NCBI GenBank assembly: GCA_963970005.1 | Contig: CAXAMN010025694.1 | Span: forward strand, 1,639,161-1,703,160 | Direction of reading: 5' to 3' | From: Durusdinium trenchii | Lineage: Eukaryota; Sar; Dinophyceae; Suessiales; Symbiodiniaceae | Length of the DNA: 64,000 nt | In this document: positions 41,501 to 50,640 of the stretch, piece by piece | Layout: the number at the start of each line of letters is the position of its first letter | How positions within the stretch are numbered: the stretch's first letter is position 1 | Position numbers and translations under genes: made by a program | The notes under the pieces: model-generated | The model's input: the letters and a program-made list of their open reading frames with translations, nothing else | Told to the model about the DNA's origin: nothing | Database searches by the model: none

Positions 41501-44500
41501 CACTTGGGCATTTGGCCCTTGTCCTTCAATAGTTTCAAGCCAGTTCTGAATCCTTCGCCGCTGAGGTGGTCAAAGTCGCGCAAGAGTTGAAGATCCCCAC
41601 CGTCGTGGTGACTTTGATTCCAGGCCGGCCATGACATTGTTTCAGTTTCTTCATGTTTCACTAATCAGATCATTCCAGTCCCTTCAAGAGCTTCCCACCC
41701 ATCATCCTCACATCCCTCTATCCTCCTCTCCATGCGCCCCCCAAGAGCCACCATGATTTCATGGCATCTCTCTCCATCCCTTCTTGGGCAAAGCCCTGTC
41801 CCCTTCCTCCTCACCCCTTCCTTCTGATCCACCGACCGAAGACCTCAGGCGCCATCGTGATGCCCTGGATCGCCCACGTGGACGCTGCGCTGGCGGCCTT
41901 CCTGCCCGGCGAAGCCACGGGCCTGGGCATCGCCCAGGTGCTGCTGGGCACCACGAACCCAGGTGCCAAGTCACCGGTCACCGGGCTGAAATAGAGAACC
42001 CAGCGAAAGCCTGAGTCGGGGGTGCTGGGAACGGAAGGGGGCGGGTGAGTTTTTGGGGTGGTTTGTGTGGGCAGATGAGGGTGGTAGATCCGTGATGGAA
42101 AGAAATCGGTTTATAGATGTTCACAGGCGATAGGATGCGATAAGCATAGGCATGCCAAGCTGGTAGGCCCTGCTAGGCGTTGGGGGCAGAGGAACGTTCA
42201 ATTCATGGTCATGTTGCTAAAGCTTTTGCTATGAGCTATTGAGGACAACAGAGATGCACGTTGTCAGCCCTTTAACCGATGGGTGAAACGGGATGGTGAG
42301 CCAAACTGAGATCATACATATCATAAGCATGTGTAGTGTGTGGCACGTGGTGTGATGCGGCAGCTTGTGAGAATGAGAAGGTGCCTGTTTTCCTGGTGGT
42401 GTGTCTAGCAACCCGTGCGGAGTATGATATATTAAATATATACTGTATATATATATATACCCCCCAAAAAAACGATACCGGTAATACCATACTATACAAC
42501 CATCTATAACCTTATGTTTTCCTGTTGTTCGCTCCCACGTGCTAAGACTATCGTTATGAATACGATTGGAGCATGCCTCAGCCTTTTCCTCAGAGAAACT
42601 GTTACGGGTACATTTGGGGGGAAACGATGTCCACTCCATGGGATAACGGGGTCAATGTAGGCGGACTCTCTGACTCACTAACATGGAAGCGGAAAGCCAC
42701 CTGTTTATCGAGGAACATGGTCCTTCCAGTGGCCATGTTCCACTTCCATGTTAGTGAGTCAGAGTGTATAGATAGTTATATACCATACCCTACAGGTCCA
42801 AAAACATAGTAAAACCTGTTGCCTTGCCTCATTGGGTCGCGCTTTTTTTGGGGGGGCATGATCAACTCCAGCCAAAAATGAGGTCCTTGACCTGTAGGTT
42901 TTTGCGGGAATGTTTGGGTATCATATACGTCGTGCCTTCAAAGACGAGGTGACCTTTCCACTGAACGAGTCGGAGCTTGGGCGGCCTATACCTGGAGGGA
43001 GAGGTGGGTTGAATCAGCTTTGGAGAAGAAAGCAAGCCCCATACCAGTTGCCTGAGCACCGCAATGAGCTAAAACCACCTGGGCACTGGTGGGTACGTCG
43101 GCAGTCCTGACGCTCTTAGCAACCCAGTTCTGTTTGTACCTTGCATCCCCTGGCCCCCATGCCACTCTAGTTTGCAGAGCCGGTTTCCAAGTCTGTTGTT
43201 TCGAAGAGTTTTCAGGCAAACGCCCAACGAAACTGATGTGCAGTACTGTAAGTAAGCAGATACAGTTTACTGGAACAACTTGATGTTGTAACTGCACGGT
43301 GTAGCTTTCACATGTTGTGCTGTCACATGTTGCACAAATTTGCGCAACACATTGTCTCCAAGAAGATTGTACTGTTGCCGCCTGCTACGAGGTTACATTG
43401 CTTCCATTTGATTGCACTTCTTCAGTAGCTTTCACTGGTACAGGTTTTATCGGTACACTGAAAGCATGCCATGATATGCCATGGATCAAGTAACCCAGCA
43501 AGAGCATGCAAGAGCTGAGAATCTATTGGTGTTTTCAGGGCAGCCATCGGATTTTTCGGCCTTCGGAAGGCCGGACTCTCGGAAGGCCGGATTTTCCATT
43601 TTCTTCGGCCTTCGGAAGATGTAAACATCGTCACTGCCACTGAGGATGCCATCGCTCCTTGTGAGCCTCCGGAGGGAGTGAAATTTGAAACGCCCCACGG
43701 CGAAGTCAAGATGGGCACACAGGGTCTTATAACCTAAGTGGCCACGTATAGGGAGAGAGCGGATGCATGTGGAATGATTGGCAATTTTTTAAACAGACAG
43801 TTCTCGACGGGTTGCTAAACTTACTACTCATCATTTGATTGATAAGTTTGAAGACAGTTTTGATCTGTTTTAGTACTGGGTCCACTAGCCGGCCCGCCGA
43901 ATGTGGACCTGTGCTTTGGAAGGAAAGTGGGCTGCAGAGAAGAAGCGCAACAAATTTACCACACTTTGATGGAGCATAGCTGCTTGCTGACTATGACTCA
44001 TAGTCAAACGATTGATGATAGACACTTCATCACACTGTAACTCCCCTGCTTCAGATTTCTGTGGGGGCCCACGTGGCAGTTTGCATGTATACGGCGAACT
44101 ACTCAATCTTATATATAGGCATTTGAGAAAACGTTTTGGGGAGGGATAGTTCTCTGACAAGCGCAGTGCCAGATTGTTTTTTGTACACACAATAACCCGC
44201 GAAGATACAAACTCATTCAAATTCAGTGGTAAATAGTGGTAATATATTACAATTTGTTGGGTTCAACCACTTTGGTTCGACCGACCATTTACCATCACTT
44301 GTTACATGTGTCACTTATCCTTTTGCTGTGGATTGTTGTGAAACCTGCGTCACCAGCACACCAGAATTCACCCAAAACAGACCGGGTCAGGAGCGCTGGA
44401 TCAGTCCATCCCCATGTCGAGGCCAGATCAGTCCTTCCCATGCCCCTACGATGAGGGGATTATGGCAGGATTTCCCCACTACGAGGACAAGAAGGCGGAG

Positions 44501-47500
44501 AAATAGGGAGAACTATGGACAGGAAGGGCAGTGCACAGTGTACAGGCGTTGTCTCATCCATCGCCTCTTATTGACCCCCCATTTTGGACATGGCTCCCAT
44601 GGATTTCGGTGTAGCAGTGGCCAGTGTGAATCACAAACCAAGGAGTTCAACCATTGATTTAAGGCCTCTTACCGAGCAACCATTCTGTTAATTTCTGTTA
44701 CTGACTTTTTAGACTGCCAAATCAGGTCAACGACTCAACGACTCTTTTCACGGTCGATCGTGAACGGGACCATCCAACAGTTCTCTCCGGAGGTCGAGCG
44801 CAACCGCCTGTCGCCGGTCGTCCGCCGGTCTTCCCCGGAGGTGCAATACCCTTTTGGCCATGGCTTGTCCTACACCACCTTCAGCCACCCGGTGTGAAGA
44901 CTCCTTCGAAAAAGACCGTTCTGAACGGTCCTCTTTCGGAGCAGCGGCGCGTGGGCGCATGGCGGAGACCGGGTTGTCACGGAGGATGTTCCGCAGACCT
45001 TGCACGTATGTGGGGGAGATGTGTCGCAGACCTGAAGGTTGGACCTGAAGCTTCATGACCCAGACACTCCATTGGGGTGGTTTTGGGGGTCAATGTAGGC
45101 ATATGGCATGCATGGAGTGTTTGGGTGATGCTCGGCTCTGAAGAAGCGTAGGTTCGGTGCCGCCCGAGGCTGTTGCGGGGATACCTGGAAAACACACCGC
45201 CCGAGGCTACGACGATGTCACAGTGGTGGAAACCGCCTCGGAGGGCTGCGACGCCAAAGCTTGCGTCACGGTGGGAGCCCGAGCGATTGGGGGCCCGAAC
45301 TTGTTTAGTTGCGGAATATTGAGAACATTTGGTTGACTGAGTTCTCGTTGGGTTATATGTTTTTGTTTTTTAGCGCCAGCTACTTTGAAGCGACATGTCC
45401 CCAAGCTGTTGCGGTTGATAGGATAAGGCACACCTCTCACCACTGGCTATTTTTCTTTGTTGTTGCGGACTGGAACTCCCCATGAAAAACACACACACAA
45501 TCACACGGCATGACATGAGCCTACATCACGCGGATTGAGTATGATGCCCATGTTCGTGCCCTGCCATGACTCACGAGGTGCAGATCACCAACACGGGCCC
45601 TGTGGCTGGGGCCGAAGTAGTGCAACTCTACTTGGTGCTACCCGGCAAGCCAACGAGGGAACAGAGGATGGGGGACTTTCCAAGGCGTTTGGAGATGCAG
45701 GGTCCCGACCATCAGACCCCGCTTGGAATTAACAGGTCCAGGTAATAGGTAATAGGTTGGGCATGCACACAAAGGAGGTCTTCAAAGGCATGCAGACAAA
45801 CCGCGTCAACAATGTGTTCTTTCCGCAGCAGCAATCTTGTTGTATACACACTTTAAATATCTTAGATTAAAGGAAGAACTTTCCAAACACTTTAAAGAAG
45901 AACTCTAAACAGTTTTATAGAAAAAGTTTACAATGTTCTATAAAGAACTTGTCAACATGTATGTCCTAACACTGGCCGAACAATAGTATAAAACTACAGT
46001 TTCCTTTTGTATTTATAAATGACAACCGTTTGTCGCCCGAACACTGACCGAACACTAGCATTTTTTGTAAACTGCTTTCCTTGTTTGAGCATTGTAACAT
46101 TGAGAATAAGTTGTAAAATAAACTTGCAACTTTAATATAAAAAATATATGTTGAAAGAAGTTGAAGCTTACCAAAAGAAGTTCAAAGTTGCAAAAACATG
46201 ACATAAAGTTGTTGCTATGTCTGTGTTACGTATAGGCTTGTTCCAGGCACAACCATCGCAGACCTGTTGAAAACACTCAAGTAATAGGTCTTTGAGTTGT
46301 TCTTTTCCTCTCCAATGAGTCTATGATGTTATATTTTGTGCTGTTTGAATCTCATGCTGATTCTTCCACCTGATGACATCGTACACTCCTGCCCCACAAT
46401 GAGCTGATTTGACGGCAACAAAGCCGTTTCGATTTTTTTGGTGTCAGTGTTTCTTACAAGATATGCATATTGAATCTGCCATGAAACCACCACTTCAACC
46501 CCAAAAATATCCAAAAGCCAGAGTTCGAACTGGCGGATTCGTGTTAGAACCTGGCATCCCACCTGTGCAGGAGGGTGAGAACCTCAGGCACTTCTCGTGG
46601 GATTGGTGTGCAAGCGATGGGTTTTTCTCGGGGTGAAGAGTTCTGGTACGACCCCGGCTGCGCCACAGGACAGTGGAAAATGGTGATCTGATATCCCTGA
46701 TATCACAAGTCTTCCAGGGTTGCACACCAGACTCCTGCCGTGCGGACGTTGATACCCAACACCTTGGGATGGCCGTCTCATGCCCAGACTCCTCCCATGT
46801 ATCGGACGTACGTGTCGCATCCTCGCTGCTGAGAAAGGTTTCCTGAGGATTTGGGCCAACCCAAGAAGGGCCTGCTGCGAGGCTTTCAAAAGGCGCCAGC
46901 GCCGAAGGTTCTGGCGAACCACCTTCTTCTTGGGCCGTGGGGGGGCCGTGGGTGGGGTGGCAGACGCCAGACCTGAAGAATAAGCAGGTATATAATATAT
47001 ATAGAAAAGAAATGGGAGGAGTCGTGAGAGTCCACGCGGGAGAATCCATTTGTCGTCCACCTGACATCTAGAGTCTCTAGAGTCTAGAGGAGAACCCTTT
47101 GCAGAAGAAAAACTGAGGTGCTGATCTTCGTCAGGACTTGTGCTCGTCACCACCAAACGGAGAAACTAAACCGTCCGAACGCTCCAGGGTCGACCAGGAT
47201 CGAGTGACCGGGGTGACCAGGCCACCGGGCGCGGCATCGGCCACGCAGGTGAACTTGCCGGCCGGGGCGTCTAAGAAGGTCACCCTGAAGCTTTGGGAGA
47301 AGGACGGGGAGCGACGAAGTCCGGCACGTGAGCCTTTTGATAGGGCCAGGTGACGGGTGTTTGAGGGATTGTATGAGATTGTGATGTGAATAAAGCACGA
47401 ACAGTACATATTCAATTCAATCATTGTTTTAGTATGTTGTACTATGTATGTTTGTTTAGCATGCGTTACAGTCAGTAATTACGTTGTTATAGGTCCACAA

Positions 47501-48095
47501 GATCCAGAATTTCAATATCAACCACCTTTTCCAAAACCACTGTAAGACGTTATGCCAGGTAGATCCTAGCTGCCATCCTGCCTTTTGTGACTCCCGCCGT
47601 GTTTGGCATTTGAAACTCGCCAGCTTTTGCCAAACATGGAAGGATTTAAGCACCTACTCGGAGGAGAAGAAGGGATGGGTTTATTCCAAAGGACCATTCC
47701 ACTTGCGTATTGGCTCATCGACGCTCGGTGGTGCCTTGTGCTTTTTTTTTTTTCAAATCCGTGGGAGGCTGCAGGGAGTTTAGTGTCCAACTGATTTGAC
47801 CAAGCTTCTCTCCTGGCAGAGTCAGCATCATCATCAAGCTTTGGGGGGCACCCCAGTAAGATAGGAGTCCCACTCCCTGCAATTCTGGAGTCAATATTCA
47901 TCGGGCCAGTGAGTAGTCATTCCTCACGTGGTGTTCTTTCAGTAGTTCTTATTGCCGTCTCAGACGTCTTCGGCCAAAAGCCGCACCAACTCCTTGCACG
48001 ACCGGGGCCGCGCCAGTCTGCGCTCGCGTGCACGCTCGCGGCGCGGATCGCTCGTCCTAAGGAGCCGTGACATCCGACTCACGCGCTCCTTCTGA
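29458..48095 (+). CDS. Intron-rich GH3 beta-glucosidase gene (whole span)
   Basis: Glycoside hydrolase family 3 enzymes cleave terminal beta-glucose from cello-oligosaccharides and glucosides. At least 24 plus-strand exons, listed below, encode in order: the N-terminal LVKQLTFDEK motif; the TIM-barrel pieces; KHFIVNSQET; MCAYNLVNG; the nucleophile segment GWIMSDW (Asp of SDW); LDQEMPG; the second domain with NYYTVGGSGRVIPKDP and TTSAEGRDR; the sugar-binding MPWI and FLPGEA; FGHGLSYTTF; and a fibronectin-III-like end with VQITNTGPVAGAEVVQLYL. The stop is at 48093-48095. Most neighbouring exons join in phase. Donors are GT, GC and apparently GA. Exons are 20-128 bases, so over 85 per cent of the span is intron. 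Not found: the signal-peptide exon, a piece before 38075, one after 40260, one before 41566, the YxxGxxVGYRxY segment before 44841, and one or two short pieces after 47249. An intact gene is likely. Confidence 0.9.
30165..30245 (+). CDS. GH3 exon: VGNTAAVERLKIPTLNLQ
   Basis: Acceptor GACAG, 27 codons in phase 0, with the GH3 VGNxxxxxRLxIPxLxLQD segment. GC donor at 30246 (CAG then GCATCC). Confidence 0.85.
30674..30721 (+). CDS. GH3 exon: DNGQGYR substrate loop
   Basis: Sixteen codons, DNGQGYRTTQKPIIGQ, between CACAG and GTGCGG. It matches the GH3 DGPQGFR segment, whose Asp binds the glucose in subsite -1 in characterised members. Joins in phase 0 on both sides. Confidence 0.85.
31286..31357 (+). 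CDS. GH3 exon: VTAWPSTLAVAATWD
   Basis: Acceptor ACCCAG, 24 codons matching the TxWPxxLAxAATWDxxLxxxWG segment. GC donor, with GCG at both exon edges of this intron. Confidence 0.9.
31807..31896 (+). CDS. GH3 exon: KGGNVVLGPGLNVHRVARNG
   Basis: Thirty codons in phase 0 after ATCGCAG. The KGxNVxLGPGxNVxRxxRNGRN block lines the active site in GH3 enzymes; its second Arg usually contacts the sugar. GT donor at 31897. Confidence 0.92.
32728..32808 (+). CDS. GH3 exon: VEYLSGESAYLGSELVGGYI
   Basis: Acceptor CTGGCAG, 27 codons matching the GH3 FEYLSGEDPxLxxxLxxxYIxGVQ segment, with Ser in place of the common Asp. In-phase joining to 33356 (HSKN then VLTVMKHF) requires a GA donor at 32809. Confidence 0.88.
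33356..33404 (+). CDS. GH3 exon: VMKHFIVNSQETL
   Basis: Forty-nine bases between TCTCAG and GTAGCT. Lys-His of KHF and the NxQE motif are GH3 substrate-binding residues. The last C joins GG of the next exon to give Arg. Confidence 0.9.
33895..33975 (+). CDS. GH3 exon: ALWEVYYPPFQASIDAG
   Basis: Acceptor GCCAG. Reads SFVNPEVSQKALWEVYYPPF and ends in phase 1 at a GC donor (GCAG then GCAGTA). Matches the GH3 RxLxExYxxPFxxxxxAG helix. Confidence 0.9.
34449..34495 (+). CDS. GH3 exon: MCAYNLVNG
   Basis: After GATCAG the in-phase reading is CLSAMCAYNLVNGAG; MCAYNxVNG is a GH3 hallmark. The donor is uncertain; GC at 34496 keeps phase 0 with the next exon. Confidence 0.82.
34907..34940 (+). CDS. GH3 exon: DTMQRDLKDVM, 34 bases
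   Basis: Acceptor ACCTCAG; 34 bases ending in phase 1 at a GC donor (ATGG then GCAACT). The G joins GC of the next exon as Gly, giving DVMGFKGWIMSDW, a continuous GH3 motif. Confidence 0.82.
35216..35275 (+). CDS. GH3 exon with catalytic nucleophile: GWIMSDWWALH
   Basis: Acceptor GTGCCAG. FKGWIMSDWWALHSFAAAE carries the GH3 nucleophile, the Asp of SDW. Ends in phase 1 with a GC donor (GAAG then GCCGAT). Confidence 0.92.
35560..35612 (+). CDS. GH3 exon: LDQEMPG
   Basis: Acceptor ATGCCAG; two bases complete Gly, then LDQEMPGNSPGDLPMNQ to a GT donor (CAG then GTGGGA) in phase 0. GxDxEMPG follows the nucleophile in GH3 proteins. Confidence 0.82.
35754..36337. repeat. 584-base element with degenerate terminal inverted repeats
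   Basis: The left end CCTAATAAAAAACGCCCCCC and the reverse complement of the right end, CCTATTAAAAAACGGACCCC, match closely and both continue with CTA(A/T)TA. A second internal copy of TTTTTTCTAATAGGGGGTCC lies near the left end. It sits inside an intron of the GH3 gene. No open frame of note, so it is non-autonomous if mobile. Confidence 0.6.
36480..36557 (+). CDS. GH3 exon: LPQERLDDMVTRILTP
   Basis: Acceptor CTCCAG, 26 codons in phase 0, VYFTKENLQTLPQERLDDMV and on. This is the end of the GH3 barrel (VxxxRxDDMVxRIL). GT donor at 36558. Confidence 0.9.
38075..38140 (+). CDS. GH3 exon: AEHQALARRMVAES
   Basis: After CGCCAG, 22 codons reading MLKVNVRTAEHQALARRMVA and on. This helix leads into the second GH3 domain. 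GC donor at 38141 (GAGTCA then GCCTCT). A linker segment normally found before it may be on an unseen exon. Confidence 0.85.
38453..38495 (+). other. Short ATG frame with KKRKV running into a gap
   Basis: ATG at 38453 in an ACAATGG context reads MAKKRKVKESAETVW before ten Ns. KKRKV resembles a classical nuclear localisation signal. It lies in a GH3 intron and is too short to call a gene. Confidence 0.2.
38496..38505. other. Assembly gap of 10 N
   Basis: Ten Ns inside a GH3 intron, close to CA-rich simple sequence. The true gap length is unknown. Confidence 0.98.
39126..39145 (+). CDS. GH3 microexon of 20 bases: VILLKNE
   Basis: After TCTGAG the bases encode VILLKN plus two bases of Glu. Joining to 39690 gives LLKNEDEVLPISSNV, the GH3 LLKNExxxLPL motif, in phase. 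This needs a GA donor (AATGA then GAGCCT). The 20-base length is unusual but both neighbours agree. Confidence 0.72.
39690..39794 (+). CDS. GH3 exon: KTIAVLGSACQPEDN
   Basis: Acceptor TTTGAG. VLPISSNVKTIAVLGSACQP opens the second GH3 domain (LPLxxxxKxIAVLGxxA). GC donor at 39795, phase 2. Confidence 0.9.
40200..40260 (+). CDS. GH3 exon: NYYTVGGSGRVIPKDP
   Basis: Acceptor GCGAG; one base then 20 codons. YYTxGGSGRVxP is a loop of domain 2. A GT donor follows at 40261; a second GT at 40291 could extend it by 30 bases. Confidence 0.88.
41020..41107 (+). CDS. GH3 exon: ASVALAQTAELAVLCGATTS
   Basis: Acceptor CCTCCAG. ASVALAQTAELAVLCGATTS followed by AEGRDR matches the GH3 AxxxAxxADxAVVxxGxxSxEGxDR block; the Glu of SxEGxDR region is near the acid/base in many members. 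The donor is unsure; GC at 41108 fits. Confidence 0.88.
41566..41623 (+). CDS. GH3 exon: VVKVAQELKIPTVVVTLIP
   Basis: Acceptor GCTGAG, phase 0, ends in phase 1 at a GC donor (CCAG then GCCGGC). This is the VxxVAxxxxxTVVVxxxPG strand of domain 2. Confidence 0.88.
41849..41976 (+). CDS. GH3 exon: AIVMPWIAHVDAALAAFLPG
   Basis: Acceptor ACCTCAG. GC completes Gly, then AIVMPWI, FLPGEATGLGIAQVLLGTTN and PGAKSP. MPW, PGE and the LxGxxNPxGxLP block are strong GH3 signatures. GT donor at 41977, phase 0. At 128 bases it is the longest exon of the gene. Confidence 0.93.
42665..42765. repeat. MITE-like inverted-repeat element, family B copy 2
   Basis: Arms ACTCTCTGACTCACTAACAT and its complement ATGTTAGTGAGTCAGAGT enclose about 50 bases. 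It shares CTAACATGGAAGCGGA with the copy at 2629-2731. It lies in a GH3 intron. Confidence 0.75.
42949..43003 (+). CDS. GH3 exon: VTFPLNESELGRP
   Basis: After GACGAG the phase-0 reading VTFPLNESELGRPIPGG continues the LPVTFP motif begun on the previous exon (KSP then VTFP). Donor taken at GTGGGT (43004), not certain. Confidence 0.8.
44841..44883 (+). CDS. GH3 exon: YPFGHGLSYTTF
   Basis: Acceptor CCCGGAG. VQYPFGHGLSYTTF is the highly conserved GH3 FPFGxGLSYTxF motif that precedes the fibronectin-III-like domain. GC donor (TTCA then GCCACC) joins in phase 1 to 45206 as TTFSYDD. Confidence 0.92.
45206..45270 (+). CDS. GH3 exon: start of fibronectin-III-like domain
   Basis: Acceptor CCCGAG; YDDVTVVETASEGCDAKACV then T, to a GT donor at 45271. 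Joined to the next exon it reads ACVTVQITNTG, a standard FnIII-like strand of GH3 enzymes. Confidence 0.8.
45578..45634 (+). CDS. GH3 exon: VQITNTGPVAGAEVVQLYL
   Basis: Acceptor TCACGAG, exactly 19 codons, GT donor. VxNTGxxAGxEVVQLY is the core of the GH3 FnIII-like domain, thought to stabilise the barrel. Confidence 0.9.
46848..46892 (+). CDS. GH3 exon: PKKGLLRGFQK
   Basis: Acceptor CCTGAG; DLGQPKKGLLRGFQK is 15 codons in phase 0 with a GC donor (AAAG then GCGCCA). It corresponds to the PxxxLxGFxKV segment and joins VNLPAG of the next exon. Confidence 0.8.
47249..47303 (+). CDS. GH3 exon: VNLPAGASKKVTLKLWEKD
   Basis: Acceptor CACGCAG. The reading matches the GH3 VxLxxGxxxxVxLxL strands near the C-terminus. 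The donor is not clear; after GAC the sequence GGGGAG leaves a GA donor possible. Confidence 0.82.
47776..47796 (+). CDS. Possible GH3 exon: EFSVQL
   Basis: After GCTGCAG, two bases then EFSVQL, like the GxFxVxVG strand expected before the C-terminal SSRDIRL. The donor is unresolved, so tentative. Confidence 0.3.
48062..48095 (+). CDS. GH3 terminal exon: SRDIRLTRSF stop
   Basis: Acceptor CCTAAG, one base, then SRDIRLTRSF and TGA at 48093-48095. GH3 proteins often end in GxSSxDIRL; position, phase and stop fit the gene's last exon. Confidence 0.75.
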
Positions 48096-50594
48096 GGACT
48101 CCGATGCGTGCGTATAGAGTGAGAACGCGTGTCGCGTGTGTCGCGTGTGGGGGGGAGGCGACCAAAGAGCAAGCCAAAACGAAGATGCCGCCAGCATGTT
48201 GCACGTCCGGAATTGATTCTAGGTGTTCTGAACGTCGACACTAGTGCAGGCAGATGCCGAACGATTTGTTTGGGCACAACCGGTACCAAGCACTTCCTAA
48301 AACCTCGTCGATTCTGTTGAGCAGGGTCAAGGCTTTGACCCAGCCACTTAGTGGTGCTTCTCTTTGCAGCACCAGGATCCTTTGATACTCGAGCTCGGCA
48401 TCGCTTGGCTGGTGGAAGCTACGGACTGCTAGAGTTCTGAGTGCAGAGACATCCGAGAAGTCTGGGCAAGTTTGAGAGTGTCAATGGTCGTGTTGAAACG
48501 TTGTATAGCCATCCCCTAACAATTAACAATTGAGGGAAAGCTTCAACATGAAGGATTTCATTACCCCATTGCAGCTGCTGCAAGCCTGCTTTTTGTTGAA
48601 AGAGGGGCAGTCGCCGTTCTCGACACCCTCCGACTGTAGCAATTTTCCATCCGACGGCCCTGGATCTGCATCTGGAGGCGTCTCTAGAACTCCATCCGGA
48701 GTTTGCGGGTGGATGGGAACGACAAGCAAGTTTTTGGCGCTGAGGCTCCTGAAAAAAGATTGATTTCTTTGTTAATGAGTTTTTAATGAAGTTTGATTCA
48801 AGCGGTTTTGGTACGGAATCCACATACCGGGCACTTAGTGGTTCCTGTGAGATTTCACGCTTTTGATGTTCGCATGGCTGACATGTGTTGTCNNNNNNNN
48901 NNGTTCGTTTGTATGCACCTGTCGCTTTGTTAGCACGCGTCATGGTGAGAGTTCCAATATACAGCAATGCCAAGATTTGACATCTACAACATGCCATTCA
49001 TATTCATGGACTTGGACCCATGTTAACTGAGGGCACCCCGAATGAGAAAGACCACAGCCTGAACATTGCATTGTGGTAATTTAGGTCATTTTCAATCAGG
49101 TCATCCTAGGTCATAGAAGAGAAGACATCTAGAATGTCATTTTGCAGGGAAGCTGATCTGGCGTGGCTTGAACATGTTGGTGAAGCAGCAATCTTTGGTA
49201 AAAACACTGTACAGCGCATTGTGAGGATACCCTGCTGGAATTGCATTTTGTGGTGAGCACTGTTCCCTATGTGTTTGTTTTTGTTGTTTGTGTTCTCTTC
49301 TGGTGGAAAGTCGTTTTATGGTCCTAGCCTCTTCTAGCTTTGTGCTGTTGCAGGTCACATGGACCGTCATGTCATAAACAAGAACATTTTCCAGCTTAGT
49401 CCACCATGGTTAGGGTCTGTCCTATTACCTGTAACAGTCAGTAAAATTCAGTAAACAATATAATTATTACGATTCTTGAGCAAGGCGTTTACTAACCATC
49501 ATCATCCACTGTTACGGGTATTAGGATAGACCCAAACCATAGTTGCCTCACTGTGTTTTTCTTTTGCGGCGAACCACGCCGGTCACCGCACTTTAACCGT
49601 TTTCCGTGGCGGAGGCATTTCATAGAGAGCCAAGGTTGGACTCATGCCATTCTATTTTAGAGGTCTTTGATCTCTATAGGATGCCTTGCAAAACCTCCAG
49701 CACTTTGCGCGCGCAGCATCAATCACCTAATGATTTTTTTTGTGTGCACTCTGGCTCACTAACACCAACTGCAACTGGATGTGGAAAACTGTCCGTTTGT
49801 GGAGGAACATCTGAACTTTTGACCGATTTTTCTGACGCGTGGCGGGGATTCTTGACCTAGTTTCAGCCGAGGTATGTTGCATTATACACCTCAGTTTCGC
49901 AATCCCTTTGCGGAAGGCACATGCAACTTCTCCGGATTTCTCCAAGGGTCTACTGACCATCCACTGAAGGGGTGTAGTTTGTAAGAATGCCACAGCAATG
50001 TCAGCAATGTTCACAAAGTTATCGACAGCATCATCGCTTTGATGAGCAGCTTAGCGGCTTCGTGGAGCCTTGCTTCGTAGAATCGTTTTTGCGTTTCACC
50101 CCTTTTTGCCTGAAAAGAGCGGTGGGTGCGACCAGCTTAGCAGGACGACGCCCAGCTTTTTCACTGAACCTCGGCGTTCGGCCGAAGCGCGGTGATGAAA
50201 ACCAGCGTGGACGGCAGGGATGAGTCGTCAAGGCTTCTGCGAATCGAGTTGGGGAAGTGAGAAGTTGGTCTTGTGGTGTTAGTCGGTCTTTGCCCCCAGA
50301 ATGAGCTACTTATTGTTACTTTACATGTTGCACGAGAAGGTCATGTGTAATGAATGAAGCGACCTCAAATGACCTGCTGGGCCAAAATTTCCTAGTGATG
50401 TCGTACAAAGATCAGACGTAGAACATTTCAGATGCCGGCTATCCAGATATTATGTGTACATTGACATACACTAGATGTTGTTTCAACATGAGGCGGTTCC
50501 AATCCGCTTCACATATCCCTTTTTTTACAACTCCCTTTGTGTGGTGTGACGTGCCCACATGGCTTCTCAAGTGCCGGCTAAACACCCAACCAAG
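48096..50594. other. Non-coding stretch with a 10-N gap
   Basis: No supported exon. Ten Ns at 48893-48902. Open frames near 48530-48760 and 49137-49370 lack splice edges and GC-rich third positions. Confidence 0.4.
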
Positions 50595-50640
50595 GCGCTT
50601 CTACTGCTCCGAGCAAGATCGCCTGCACGACATGTTTGAC
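50595..50640 (+). CDS. Possible exon, unknown product
   Basis: CCAAG acceptor, then RFYCSEQDRLHDMFD to a good GTGAGC donor. The frame stays open beyond (to 50780) with SFARAGGMSQAGLGAGSG, so the exon may be longer. GC-rich third positions. No family recognised. Confidence 0.33.

Noticed and set aside
45535-45732. ORF starting in the FnIII-like exon region
   Set aside because: It reads another frame; the GH3 frame VQITNTG in 45578-45634 is the real one, ending at a GT donor before VLPGKPTREQ.
46515-46540. GAGTTCGAACTGG as a tRNA T-arm
   Set aside because: The palindrome GTTCGAAC is present but no D-arm, anticodon arm or acceptor stem fits around it.
46495-47156. Two 190-codon minus-strand ORFs
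   Set aside because: They overlap the GH3 exon 46848-46892 on the other strand and show no domain.
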